Part shown: positions 17,171-25,524 of the stretch, piece after piece
Layout of the letters: each line of letters starts with the position of its first letter
How positions within the stretch are numbered: position 1 is the first letter of the stretch
Origin: Clostridia bacterium
GTDB lineage: Bacteria > Bacillota > Clostridia > Christensenellales > Aristaeellaceae
Length of the DNA: 48,180 nt
Direction: 5' to 3'
Assembly: GCA_009784985.1 (NCBI GenBank)
Contig: WQXF01000004.1
Span: forward strand, 1 to 48,180
Made by a program: the position numbers and the translations under genes
The notes under the pieces: generated by a model
The model's database searches: none
Seen by the model: only the letters and a program-made list of their open reading frames with translations
Told to the model about the DNA's origin: nothing

Positions 17171-18367
17171 CTATATCGCAAGCGCCAACTGCTCACCCAC
17201 AAATCCAGCCGTCAGCGCACGCCGTACCACGTAACCGGCGTGGCTTCCGCTAAACTTGCCTCCGCAGGTAATAAAGTGCTTGCTTCGCTTTAGCGAGATG
17301 CCCATCTTTTTGAGCGAATCAAAGGAAAGGGCCCCCTGCCGCCGCGCCGCAAGAATGCGTTCAACCCCCACCGTGCCGATCCCCGGCACACGCAGCAGTG
17401 TCTCACGGTCTGCCGAGTTGACTTCCACGGGGAAACACTGGGGGTTGCGCAAAGCCCAGGATGCCTTTGGGTCCACATATTGCTCCAGGTAGGCATCCTG
17501 TGCTGGGGTGATTTCATCTGCCGAAAAACCGTACAACTGCATCAGCCTGTCCGCCTGATAGAGCCTTTGCAAACGCCATGCCGGTGTTTGCCGCAGAGGG
17601 AGATCGTCATACCCCCTGGCCCTATGCTGGTAGTGAAAGGCGCTGTAGTACACGCGGCTCAGGCCGTATTTTTGATAGAGCGCGCTGGAAAGCCGCAGGA
17701 TGGTTCTGTCGTCTTCGCCCATGCTGCCAGCCATCATTTGTGTGGTTTGTGATGTGGCAAAGGGCCGCCCGTCGTATTTTGCGGCCCGGATTTGGGCGCA
17801 GATGTCTTCCATGGGGCCCAGGATGTTTGCTTTGTTTTTGTTTTTAGCCAGAAGGGCATACCCCTCGCTTTTGGGCACCTCAATGTTGACGCTGAGCCTG
17901 TTGGCGTACTGGCCCGCCTTTTGGATCAGCAGCGGATCGGTGCCTGGCATCACCTTAGCGTGGAGATAACCCCTGTAGCACATGTCCTGCCGCAGGATAC
18001 GCAGGGTTTCGATGATCAGTTCCTCCGTGTAGTCCGGGGTTTGGATGACCGCCGAAGTAATAAAAATGCCGGGGCTGCCCTTTTGGACTTGTGCATGGGC
18101 CAGCTCGGCCAGCTCCCGTGGCGTGGAACGATAGCGCACTTTTTCTTCGATGCTCCTGCGACAACAGCAATAGGCGCAATTAAACGCGCAGTCGTTAGAT
18201 AGAAACACTTTTGGCACGCTGGAAGTGCTTACGACTTCGCTCATGCCTGAAGCGCAGCAATCGGGCATATTTTGCTCGCTATCAGTTGCGATTTCATGCC
18301 TTGCGTCCTGGCGCATCAATAAAACCTTTTCATCAGGGGAAACGCTCTTTTTTGCGAGAAGAAGCAT
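17171..18367 (-). CDS. Radical SAM protein, putative DNA modification/repair type (TIGR03916-like)
   Basis: A 398-residue radical SAM protein. The 4Fe-4S cluster motif is C-x3-C-x2-C (Cys60, Cys64, Cys67) in SNDCAFNCAYCCCRRS. The barrel follows, with KVMPGTDP, NIEVPKSEGY and TTQMMAGSMGEDD, then a C-terminal helix-hairpin-helix (LLRVPGIGTVGVERILAARR) that points to nucleic acid. This matches the family annotated as putative DNA modification/repair radical SAM protein. The usual partner, a uracil-DNA-glycosylase-linked DUF4130 protein, is not beside it here. The start at 18367 is kept because the family begins with a helix matching DEKVLLMRQDARHEI; GGTGAT serves as a modest ribosome binding site. 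A strong promoter lies just upstream. Confidence 0.82.
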   Translation of the reverse strand: MLLLAKKSVSPDEKVLLMRQDARHEIATDSEQNMPDCCASGMSEVVSTSSVPKVFLSNDCAFNCAYCCCRRSIEEKVRYRSTPRELAELAHAQVQKGSPGIFITSAVIQTPDYTEELIIETLRILRQDMCYRGYLHAKVMPGTDPLLIQKAGQYANRLSVNIEVPKSEGYALLAKNKNKANILGPMEDICAQIRAAKYDGRPFATSQTTQMMAGSMGEDDRTILRLSSALYQKYGLSRVYYSAFHYQHRARGYDDLPLRQTPAWRLQRLYQADRLMQLYGFSADEITPAQDAYLEQYVDPKASWALRNPQCFPVEVNSADRETLLRVPGIGTVGVERILAARRQGALSFDSLKKMGISLKRSKHFITCGGKFSGSHAGYVVRRALTAGFVGEQLALAI

Positions 18368-18406
18368 GCCGTATCACCATCCAAAGCGAACTTGTGTTCT
18401 GGTGAT

Positions 18407-18435
18407 ATTATAAGGGCATGCTCGATAAATGTCAA
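18407..18435 (-). promoter_or_regulatory. Consensus sigma-A promoter of the radical SAM gene, overlapping the phoR stop
   Basis: TTGACA (18435-18430), 17 bp, TATAAT (18412-18407) on the minus strand. The phoR stop codon TGA lies inside the -35 hexamer. Confidence 0.7.
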
Positions 18436-20105
18436 TGTAAAAATGCTACTTTAATCTCAGTGCCTTCGCCCACTGTGCTTTTTAAGGCCACCTTTGCCTC
18501 ATGCAACAGGGCCCCGTGTTTTACGATCGACAACCCCAACCCGGTGCCGCCGGTGCTACGGCTATGGCTTTTGTCCACACGATAGAATCGCTCAAACACC
18601 CGCTCTTGATGTTCCGGGGCAATGCCAACGCCCGTATCCGCCACGGTTACGGTTATGCCTTCGCCTGTATTTTGAACGCCCACGCACACCTTGCCGCCCG
18701 GCTTATTGTACTTGATGCTGTTTTCCATCAGGTTAAACAGCATCTCCTCCAATATAGAGCGTACACCTGAAACGATGGCCTCTTCGCCATCTACCATGAT
18801 GGAAACTTGCTGGGCATCGGCAGCAGCAGAAAGCAAGGCAGACACATCCCGCGCTAAGGAAAGCAACCCCACCTGTTCTTTTGGGGCTGGGGCCTGCCCT
18901 TCGTCCAGCTTGGACAATGCCAGAATATCTTCAATCAGCGTGATCATTCGCCGGGCCTCGGCGTGAATTTTTCCGACGGCTTCGGGTATATCATCGGGCT
19001 GCACCATGCCCGCCGCCAGCATCTCGGCGTATCCGGCGATGGAGGTCAAGGGGGTCTTAAGCTCGTGGGATACGTTGGCGGAAAACTCCCGCCGCGTCTC
19101 CTCAGCTTGCTCACGCTCAGTAACATCCAATAGCAGCAGAATGGCGCCGCTCGGCACCCCTTCCATCAGCACCGGGTTCGCTAGAAGTTGATAAAAACGT
19201 CCGTTGCGCTCCAGCCTCGCTTCAGCTGTACTGCCGGATAGCGTCAATTTGACCGCGTCGTGCATGGGCAGATCACGGGCCAGGGCCATGTAATGCCTGC
19301 CCGCCACAGCATCCGCCCCTGCATCAAACAGCCGGGCGGCGCTCCGGTTGATGGACAGCACCGTGCCGTCCGCTGCCAGCACCACCAACCCTTCGGCCAT
19401 ATTGCCGGTGATCGTATCAAAGGCGCGCCCATGGGATTTGATGGCATGGAGCTGGTTGTCGATGCGTTGGTTTTGTGCCTGCAATCGGGTAAGCAGGGGG
19501 GTAAGTTCTTCATACACATCGTTTTCGGCCGGGTTTTCCAAGTCGAGGGTATCGATGGGGCGTACGAGTAAGGCGGTGAGTTTGCTTGCGATTAAAGCGC
19601 CCAAAACCATCACCACAATAAAAGAAAGGATCAGTGCGGGAATCAAATCAAGCAGTGCGCCCAGCACGGTTTGCCGCGTGTCGGACACACGCAATACCGA
19701 TCCGTCGGCCAGGTGTTGGGCGTAATAATACGTCCTACGGTTCAGCGTTCTGGACAAGCGGCTGTCTTGCCCCTCGCCGTGTTGAATCGCCTGGATTACT
19801 TCGATGCGATCCCCGTGGTTCTCCATCTCGGCGGGATTGGCGTTGCTTTCGTACAGGATGCTGCCGTCGGGAGCGATCCAGGTGACGCGGATGGGGCGGA
19901 GTGCGGCGATTACGTCTATAGATTGTTCTGGAGGTTGTTCTGGGGGCTCGTCCAGCGACGCGGCTAGGACACCCGCCGCATTTTTGAGGGCGCCATAGGC
20001 CTGTGCCTCAAACGCGGCGGTCACCCGTGGGATGATAAATGCCGCCAGCACAAGCACGGTAAACAAAACCAGCAAAATCATGTGCCCGATGATGCGCTTT
20101 CTCAT
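18432..20105 (-). CDS. phoR: Phosphate-regulon sensor histidine kinase PhoR
   Basis: A 557-residue membrane kinase. Parts in order: TM1 (about 7-27), a 120-residue extracytoplasmic domain, TM2 (about 148-178), a short linker, PAS (about 225-330; MAEGLVVLAADGTVLSINRSA), HisKA with SHELKTPLT (His347), and HATPase_c (NLMENSIKYN, DTGVGIAPEH, GGTGLGLSIV). The architecture matches PhoR/ResE kinases that phosphorylate PhoB/PhoP when phosphate is scarce. The ATG at 20105 overlaps the phoB stop by four bases and is preceded by GGAGGG. The gene is last in the pst-pho unit, so sensor, regulator and transporter are coexpressed. Confidence 0.9.
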   Translation of the reverse strand: MRKRIIGHMILLVLFTVLVLAAFIIPRVTAAFEAQAYGALKNAAGVLAASLDEPPEQPPEQSIDVIAALRPIRVTWIAPDGSILYESNANPAEMENHGDRIEVIQAIQHGEGQDSRLSRTLNRRTYYYAQHLADGSVLRVSDTRQTVLGALLDLIPALILSFIVVMVLGALIASKLTALLVRPIDTLDLENPAENDVYEELTPLLTRLQAQNQRIDNQLHAIKSHGRAFDTITGNMAEGLVVLAADGTVLSINRSAARLFDAGADAVAGRHYMALARDLPMHDAVKLTLSGSTAEARLERNGRFYQLLANPVLMEGVPSGAILLLLDVTEREQAEETRREFSANVSHELKTPLTSIAGYAEMLAAGMVQPDDIPEAVGKIHAEARRMITLIEDILALSKLDEGQAPAPKEQVGLLSLARDVSALLSAAADAQQVSIMVDGEEAIVSGVRSILEEMLFNLMENSIKYNKPGGKVCVGVQNTGEGITVTVADTGVGIAPEHQERVFERFYRVDKSHSRSTGGTGLGLSIVKHGALLHEAKVALKSTVGEGTEIKVAFLH

Positions 20106-20779
20106 TCGCTTCCCTCCTGAAACTTGTACCCAACGCCCCGTACTGTACGTATCCAATCGCCATAGCTTTGGAGTTTGCTGCGCAAGGTTTGTACGTGCAC
20201 ATCCACGGTGCGTGTGCCCCCCAAGTATTCGGCATCCCACACGGCGCTGAGCAGGCGCTCGCGGCTGAACGCGATGCCACGGTGTTGCATCAAAAATTGG
20301 AGCAGGTCAAATTCTTTTAAGGTGAGATCAATGGTATCGCTATCCAGGGTGCAGGCGTGGCGCTCTACATCCAGCGTAAGGCCTTGGGCCGTGAGCTGTT
20401 TTGCTTTTTCCGGCGGCTTTGCGCGGCGGAGAAGGGCTTTGACCCGGGCCACCAACTCCAGCACACTAAACGGCTTGGCGATATAATCGTCGGCGCCTTC
20501 GTTCAGGCCATGCACACGGTCGATCTCCGCGCCCTTTGCGGTCAGCAGTATAATTGGAATATCCTGTGTGCTGGCTTGTGCCCGCAGGCGGCGCAGGATG
20601 GACAGGCCGCCTTCGCCGGGCAGCATCAGATCCAGCAGCACCAGCTCCGGGCGCTTTTGATCACAGGCGGCCCAAAAGGGCAACGCCGAAGCAAAACCCT
20701 GGGCCTCAAAGCCGGACTGGCGCAGGGCGTAGAGTATCATATCGCGGATGTCCGCCTCATCCTCTACCGAATAGATCAT
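20102..20779 (-). CDS. phoB: Phosphate-regulon response regulator PhoB/PhoP
   Basis: A 225-residue OmpR-family regulator: receiver domain with acidic pocket VEDEAD, phosphoacceptor Asp50 (LLDLMLPGEGG), Thr in LLTAKG and Lys in IAKPFS, followed by a winged-helix DNA-binding domain (LTLKEFDLLQFLMQHRG ... TVDVHVQTLRSKL ... IRTVRGVGYKF). It is expected to bind repeats such as those seen at 24750-24766 in front of pstS. It overlaps phoU and phoR by four bases each (ATGA), indicating coupled translation. AAAGGGGAT precedes the ATG at 20779. Confidence 0.92.
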   Translation of the reverse strand: MIYSVEDEADIRDMILYALRQSGFEAQGFASALPFWAACDQKRPELVLLDLMLPGEGGLSILRRLRAQASTQDIPIILLTAKGAEIDRVHGLNEGADDYIAKPFSVLELVARVKALLRRAKPPEKAKQLTAQGLTLDVERHACTLDSDTIDLTLKEFDLLQFLMQHRGIAFSRERLLSAVWDAEYLGGTRTVDVHVQTLRSKLQSYGDWIRTVRGVGYKFQEGSE

Positions 20780-21429
20780 GCTTGATCCCCTTTGTGTCTG
20801 CCGGTGATGGCGAAGGCCACCCATTCGGCAATATTGGCTGCGTGGTCGCCAATGCGCTCCAGGTATTTGGCGATCATCAAAAGATCCAATGCTTGGCCGC
20901 CCGCGTCTACCCGCTGCTCGATGAGGGCGATTAGCTCATTTTTGATATACACAAACAGCTCGTCCACAATATCGTCGTGGGCAATCACCTGCTCGGCGAG
21001 GGCTAGGTTCCGCGATACAAAGGCATCAATGGATGATTTGACCATCCAGATGGTTTCCTTCGCCATTTTGGGGATGTGCTCCAGGCGCTTGATGTAGGGT
21101 GCGCCCTTTAGCATCACCACGATCTCGGCAATGTCGGCGGCCTGGTCGCCGATGCGTTCCATGTCGGTGATCATTTTGAGTGCGGCGGAGATCAGGCGCA
21201 AGTCCCGTGCCACGGGCTGCTGCTGGAGCAATAACCGCAAGCACAGGGATTCGATATCGCGCTCCATCTCGTCGGTCCTTTTTTCAAACGCAATGACCTC
21301 CCGCGCCAGATTCACGTCCCGGTCAACCAGCGCCTTGGAAGCACGCTCAATGGCGTATTCGATGGTTGCGCCCATCTCGATGAGGGCCGCGTTGAGCTTT
21401 TGTAACTGTTCGTCAAATTGGCTGCGCAT
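20776..21429 (-). CDS. phoU: Phosphate signaling regulator PhoU
   Basis: A 217-residue cytoplasmic protein made of two PhoU three-helix repeats (about 15-105 and 118-205), with the metal-binding E/D-x-x-x-D type motifs visible as ERIGDQAADIAE and ERIGDHAANIAE. PhoU links PstSCAB activity to PhoR and prevents Pho activation when phosphate is plentiful. Start [13 protein letters not shown] at 21429 shares a base with the pstB stop (TAATG); the longer open frame upstream is inside pstB and is rejected. Confidence 0.95.
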   Translation of the reverse strand: MRSQFDEQLQKLNAALIEMGATIEYAIERASKALVDRDVNLAREVIAFEKRTDEMERDIESLCLRLLLQQQPVARDLRLISAALKMITDMERIGDQAADIAEIVVMLKGAPYIKRLEHIPKMAKETIWMVKSSIDAFVSRNLALAEQVIAHDDIVDELFVYIKNELIALIEQRVDAGGQALDLLMIAKYLERIGDHAANIAEWVAFAITGRHKGDQA

Positions 21430-22178
21430 TAACCGAACCTCCCTGTGATGTAATTCTCGGTGCGCTCGTCTTTGGGCATGGAAAAAAGCTGCGCCTTGGG
21501 GCCGAATTCCACCATCTCGCCCAACAAAAAGAAGGCGGTCCAATCCGCGATGCGTGCGGCCTGCTGCATGTTGTGGGTTACGATCACGATGGTGTAATCT
21601 TTCTTCAGCGCCATGCAGAGTTCCTCTATGCGGGAGGTGGAAATTGGATCGAGGGCACTGGTGGGTTCATCCATGAGCAATACATCGGGTTCTACGGCCA
21701 GGGCCCTGGCGATACACAGCCGTTGCTGCTGCCCGCCGGACAGGCCCAGGGCGCTTTTTTTGAGCCGGTCTTTTACCTCGTCCCAGATGGCGGCGCTACG
21801 CAACGATTCCTCCACAATGGCATCCAGCTTTACTTTGCCTCGGACACCGTGGGTGCGGGGGCCAAAGGCCACGTTGTCGTACACGCTCATGGGGAAGGGG
21901 TTGGGTTTTTGAAACACCATGCCCACCCGCTTGCGCAGCAGATTGATGTCCATATCGCCGTAAATGTCCTGCCCATCCAAGGCGATCTTGCCCTGGATGC
22001 GGCAGCCCTCGATCAGGTCGTTCATTCGATTAAGTGTCTTAAGCAGGGTGGATTTGCCGCAGCCGGAGGGGCCGATCAGCGCGGTAATTTCCCGCTCATG
22101 GATATCCATATGTACGTCTTTGAGCGCCTGTAAATCCCCATAAAATAAATTGAGATTTGAGATGTGTATTTTTTGCAT
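21429..22178 (-). CDS. pstB: Phosphate ABC transporter ATP-binding protein PstB
   Basis: A 249-residue ATPase that powers phosphate import through PstCA. Walker A is GPSGCGKST (36-44), Q-loop [11 protein letters not shown] (the PNPFPMS stretch is typical of PstB), signature LSGGQQQR, Walker [14 protein letters not shown], and H-loop VTHNM. It starts two bases after the pstA stop. Confidence 0.97.
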   Translation of the reverse strand: MQKIHISNLNLFYGDLQALKDVHMDIHEREITALIGPSGCGKSTLLKTLNRMNDLIEGCRIQGKIALDGQDIYGDMDINLLRKRVGMVFQKPNPFPMSVYDNVAFGPRTHGVRGKVKLDAIVEESLRSAAIWDEVKDRLKKSALGLSGGQQQRLCIARALAVEPDVLLMDEPTSALDPISTSRIEELCMALKKDYTIVIVTHNMQQAARIADWTAFFLLGEMVEFGPKAQLFSMPKDERTENYITGRFG

Positions 22179-22180
22179 AG

Positions 22181-22990
22181 TTACCCCTTTGCAATACGCT
22201 TGGCAATGGAGCCGGACAGCGTGTTGATCCCAAACACCACGATCAGCAGCACAACAGCGGTGGCGTACGCTTGATCCACGTACAGGCCTTCGCTTGCCAG
22301 CGCAAACATGTGCACCGACAGCGTGCGGCCCGAGGAAAGTATACTTTTGGGGAAGCTAGCCACGGTGCCCGCCGTATAGAGCAGCGCCGCCGTTTCTCCC
22401 ACGATGCGGCCCACCGCCAGGATCACCCCCGCCAGGATGCCGGGCGCAGCCGAGGGCAATACGATACGGAACACCGTGCGCAATCTGCCCGCGCCCAAAC
22501 CAAATGCCCCCTCCCGGTACAGGTCGGGCACGGCTTGCAGCGCTTCCTCGGTGGTGCGCAATACCAGCGGCAGGATCATCAGGGCCAAGGTGAGGGCCCC
22601 GGCTAGTATAGAGAAACCCATCTTAAGGGCGGTGACAAAAAATAGCAGGCCAAATAAGCCGTAAATGATGGACGGGATGCCTGCCAGGGTTTCCGCCGTG
22701 ATACGAATCAGCGCCACCAGGCGGCTGCCCCGGCGGGCGTATTCCACCAAATACACCGCCGCAAACACCCCCAGGGGCAAAGCGATGGCCAAAGACACCG
22801 CCGTCATGATCAGCGTGTTGACGATAGCCGGCAGCATCGAAACATTCTGTGTAGTGTACTCCAGCTCAAACAACTCGGGCCGCAGATGGGGTACACCCTG
22901 GATCAATATATACCCAACAACCAGGGCCAGGGAACCTAATGTAAGCGCCGCGGCTCCGACAACCAGCCAGCGCAGCAGTCGTGCCGTCAT
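22181..22990 (-). CDS. pstA: Phosphate ABC transporter permease PstA
   Basis: A 269-residue inner permease with six transmembrane segments, the binding-protein-dependent transport motif around [26 protein letters not shown], and PstA-typical [12 protein letters not shown]. It overlaps the pstC stop by four bases. With PstC it forms the phosphate channel. Confidence 0.95.
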   Translation of the reverse strand: MTARLLRWLVVGAAALTLGSLALVVGYILIQGVPHLRPELFELEYTTQNVSMLPAIVNTLIMTAVSLAIALPLGVFAAVYLVEYARRGSRLVALIRITAETLAGIPSIIYGLFGLLFFVTALKMGFSILAGALTLALMILPLVLRTTEEALQAVPDLYREGAFGLGAGRLRTVFRIVLPSAAPGILAGVILAVGRIVGETAALLYTAGTVASFPKSILSSGRTLSVHMFALASEGLYVDQAYATAVVLLIVVFGINTLSGSIAKRIAKG

Positions 22991-23844
22991 GCCAACATCC
23001 TCCTTTTCAGCATCCCAAAAAACAGGTTGATGAGCAGGATAAACACAAACAGAACGACTGCTGTGGCCACCAGCGCTTCCCGGTGCAGGTCGGCCGAGTA
23101 TCCCATTTCTAGGAATACATTGGTGGTGAGCGTCCGCAGCCCCCTTACCAGGCCCGCAGGCATACGCGCCTGGTTGCCGATGACCATGGCCACAGCCGTG
23201 GTTTCGCCGATGGCCCGGCCCGCGCCCAGCACGATGCCTGCCAACACCCCAGACTTGGCGGCGGGCAATTGCACAAAAAACACGGCCCGCTCATGGGGCG
23301 CGCCCAGGGCAAGGGCAGCCTCGTAATACGTTTCGGGCACGGCCCGCAGCGCGGCTTCGGTTACGGTGATCACCGTGGGCAAAATCATCATGGCCAGCAA
23401 GGTGGAGCCGCTTAGCAGGCTGTATCCGTTGCCGCCGAACCATTGGCGTACCGTGGGTACGATCACGATCAACCCAAAAAAACCGTATACCACCGACGGA
23501 ATGCCCGCCAGCAGCGACACGGCGGGCTTCAGCACACGATACAGCCGTTGGGGGCAAAACCGGGCCAAATAAATGGCGGTGAGCAGCGCCACGGGCGTGC
23601 CCAACAGCAGCGCGTATCCGGTGATGTAGATGCTGCCCAGAATCATGGGCAGGATGCCAAAGATGCCGTTCATCGGCTTCCATATCTGGCCAAACAAAAA
23701 CTCAAAGAAGCCGATCTTGGCCATCCCTGGAAAACCGCCCCCGAATAAAAACAAAGAAATAAGCAAAACCGCAAGCACAGAAACGCAGGCGGCGCTTAGA
23801 AACACCGCCCGCATTGCCTTCTCGCGAAAGGCATTTGTTTTCAT
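22987..23844 (-). CDS. pstC: Phosphate ABC transporter permease PstC
   Basis: A 285-residue permease with six transmembrane segments, the GIPSVVYGFFGL motif and EAALRAVPETYYEAALALGAP in the cytoplasmic coupling loop. The ATG at 23844 overlaps the pstS stop (ATGA); a further upstream in-frame start five codons earlier would lie inside pstS and is less likely. Confidence 0.95.
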   Translation of the reverse strand: MKTNAFREKAMRAVFLSAACVSVLAVLLISLFLFGGGFPGMAKIGFFEFLFGQIWKPMNGIFGILPMILGSIYITGYALLLGTPVALLTAIYLARFCPQRLYRVLKPAVSLLAGIPSVVYGFFGLIVIVPTVRQWFGGNGYSLLSGSTLLAMMILPTVITVTEAALRAVPETYYEAALALGAPHERAVFFVQLPAAKSGVLAGIVLGAGRAIGETTAVAMVIGNQARMPAGLVRGLRTLTTNVFLEMGYSADLHREALVATAVVLFVFILLINLFFGMLKRRMLA

Positions 23845-24680
23845 TGGACATCCGCCCAATCCGTGATTTCGCCTACAAAGATGGCGCGCACGGAATCCTT
23901 TTCAACGCTGTCTACCGGGTTGTCCAGGTTCACGATCACCGCGATGCCGTCGATGGCGATCACCGTGGCGGTCAGTTTCTCCAGCTCACTCTCCCGCAGC
24001 GCACGGGAGGCCATGCCGATGTCGCAAATGCCGTCGATGGCGGCTTGCATGCCGATGCTGGAATCGCTCTGCTGGATCTCCAGATTTACTTCGGGATTCA
24101 GCGCCACATAGGCTTCCTTCAGGCGCTCCATCACCGGGGTTACAGACGAGGACCCGGCCACAACCACCTTGCCCGATGCCGAACCGGCGTAGGCGGGGGC
24201 ATCGTCAGCCACCGCGATATAACCGCTGGCTTCCACCACGGCTTGGCCTTCCGCCGAGAGGATGAAACCAATGAAATCCTGGGCGGCTTCGCTTACGTTG
24301 TCGCCCACGGCGATGTTAAAGGGGCGGGAGATTTTGTATTCGCCGGACTTGATGGCATCGGTGGTGGCCGCCGCGCCGTCCACGGCCAGGGCCTTTACCG
24401 TGTCGTTCAGGGAGCCCAGGGACACGTAGCCGATGGCGTTGGGATCGCTGGCTACGCCGGCAAGCATCACCGATGTGGAGTTGGTGATGATGGCTTCGTC
24501 GGTGGTCATGTCCATGTTTTGGCCTGCGTCGTTCCTTACCTGGACGCCAAGCAGCTCGATGAACGCGCCCCGTGTGCCGGAACCATCCTCACGAGAGATA
24601 ACGGTGATTTCCGCGGCGGACGCAAGGGCCGGGACAACCAAGAGAGACAGCGCAAGAACCAGAATGATGCTTTTCTTCAT
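23841..24680 (-). CDS. pstS: Phosphate-binding protein PstS, circularly permuted
   Basis: A 279-residue extracytoplasmic phosphate-binding protein with signal peptide (about 1-23, ending ALASAA) but no lipobox cysteine. All PstS sections are present but in swapped order. The mature protein begins with the normally C-terminal half (ITVISREDGSGTRGAF; NAIGYVSLGSL; ISRPFNIAV; FILSAEGQAVVEASGY), and only then carries the normally N-terminal half (GKVVVAGSSSVTPVMERL; DIGMASRALRE; IAIDGIAVIVNLDNPV; IFVGEITDWADVQ). The join falls at the usual crossover between TDWADV and the VSREDGSGTR segment. AAGGAGGAG precedes the ATG, and the stop overlaps pstC, so both termini are genuine. The open frame reaching 25130 is a chance fusion with a transposase remnant. 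Confidence 0.9.
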   Translation of the reverse strand: MKKSIILVLALSLLVVPALASAAEITVISREDGSGTRGAFIELLGVQVRNDAGQNMDMTTDEAIITNSTSVMLAGVASDPNAIGYVSLGSLNDTVKALAVDGAAATTDAIKSGEYKISRPFNIAVGDNVSEAAQDFIGFILSAEGQAVVEASGYIAVADDAPAYAGSASGKVVVAGSSSVTPVMERLKEAYVALNPEVNLEIQQSDSSIGMQAAIDGICDIGMASRALRESELEKLTATVIAIDGIAVIVNLDNPVDSVEKDSVRAIFVGEITDWADVQ

Positions 24681-24725
24681 TTTTTTCTCCTCCTTGTTTT
24701 TGTGACAAGGATAGGATAACAAGGG

Positions 24726-24766
24726 ATTGTACGGTATACATATGGGGAATGTAAAGAGTTTGTAAA
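24726..24766 (-). promoter_or_regulatory. pst operon promoter with PhoP-box-like direct repeats
   Basis: On the minus strand two TTTACA hexamers 11 bp apart (24766-24761 and 24755-24750) resemble the Bacillus PhoP box (TT[AT/C]ACA with an 11-bp period). The nearer one also serves as -35 for TACAAT (24731-24726, 18-bp spacer). The site lies about 45 bases upstream of pstS, so phosphate control by the operon's own PhoB/PhoR is likely. Confidence 0.6.
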
Positions 24767-24779
24767 TTAAGGGTATGGA

Positions 24780-25130
24780 CACGACGCGCAGGTTAAATAA
24801 AATCCAGTACCGAAAAGGGTAATTCGCGCGCATTAGGGTCGCGGCCATGGCGATAACGTGAGTGTTTTCGCGAGTTTCGCTGGTTCCCTTTCGCTCGACA
24901 AAGTGATACAGCTCATCGATTTCAAGCGTATGTTCTTTTTCGGGGAGTTCATCTGTTTTTTTAATCCAGTTGTACACGTTGACTTTGCTGAACCCGAAAA
25001 CCTTGCCTACACCCCGACCACTTGCACCAGCGTAGTAGGTTTTGATCGCCTGTTGCCGCACCTCTTCCGGGATTTTACGTGTTTTCGGGTCCAGGGTGTA
25101 GTATTTTCCGCATTGCGGGCAACAACGCAT
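24780..25130 (-). pseudogene. IS1-like transposase remnant
   Basis: Starts with a zinc-ribbon-like MRCCPQCGKYY, then a helix-turn-helix GASGRGVGKVFGFSKVNVYNWIKK and the start of the DDE domain (LEIDELYHFVERKG, TRENTHVIAMA), in the order seen in IS1-family transposases. After residue 95 the similarity stops; the next frame offers GRDPNARELPFS before a stop, which suggests a frameshift followed by deletion. No inverted repeats are visible. The remnant shares a frame with pstS and lies just upstream of the pst promoter. The stretch 25131-25300 shows nothing else recognisable. Confidence 0.7.
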
Positions 25131-25307
25131 GGAGAGGGCAATGATTGTGAGAATTCGACATAGGGAGATGAGGGAAGGGGCGGGCTATCGCAACGAGCTA
25201 TCAACTTTTAGTTCCCCGCATAAAAATTTATTTTTCGAACGATTAGTTTTGAAAATAAAATTGCCTAGAAGCTGCCTGCTCCAGAAGATAAACAGATGAG
25301 CAATAAA

Positions 25308-25345
25308 CAAAAATCCCCGCAAGCCTTGATGCTGCTGGGATTTTC
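25308..25345 (-). terminator. Intrinsic terminator of tRNA-Lys
   Basis: On the minus strand AAAATCCC (25344-25337) pairs with GGGATTTT (25317-25310), followed by TTTGTTTATTG. It lies four bases after the tRNA. Confidence 0.7.
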
Positions 25346-25349
25346 GCTA

Positions 25350-25422
25350 TGACCCATCCGCGACTCGAACGCGGGACACCTTGATTAAAAGTCAAGTGCT
25401 CTGCCAACTGAGCTAATGGGTC
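25350..25422 (-). tRNA. tRNA-Lys (anticodon TTT)
   Basis: 73 bases. Acceptor stem GACCCAT/ATGGGTC with discriminator A, D-arm TAGCTCAGTTGGCAGAGCA, anticodon loop CTTTTAA, T-arm CGCGTTCGAGTCGCG. The 3' CCA is not encoded. It has its own promoter and terminator. Confidence 0.97.
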
Positions 25423-25443
25423 ATGCTGCAAAACCGCTTGGAT

Positions 25444-25472
25444 ATAATAGCATGGGGTGTGCGGAAAGTCAA
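25444..25472 (-). promoter_or_regulatory. Sigma-A promoter of tRNA-Lys
   Basis: TTGACT (25472-25467), 17 bp, TATTAT (25449-25444), 22 bases before the tRNA 5' end. Confidence 0.7.
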
Positions 25473-25476
25473 TATC

Positions 25477-25514
25477 AAAACCCGGCATCGTTATGCATTG
25501 ATGCCGGGCTTTTT
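25477..25514 (-). terminator. Terminator of the polysaccharide operon (bidirectional)
   Basis: A stem of GATGCCGGG and CCCGGCATC (25481-25489 with 25500-25508) has T-runs on both strands. It follows the GH5 stop by about 10 bases and separates the operon from the tRNA promoter. Confidence 0.75.
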
Positions 25515-25524
25515 TGCTATTTGT

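Noticed and set aside
24681-25130. An open frame makes pstS appear as a 429-residue protein with an N-terminal zinc ribbon and HTH.
   Set aside because: pstS has its own ribosome binding site and signal peptide at 24680, and the pst promoter lies in between. The upstream part is an IS1-like remnant.
25350-25422. tRNA-Lys as an integration site for the neighbouring IS remnant.
   Set aside because: No direct repeat of the tRNA 3' end, integrase or att-like sequence is visible.
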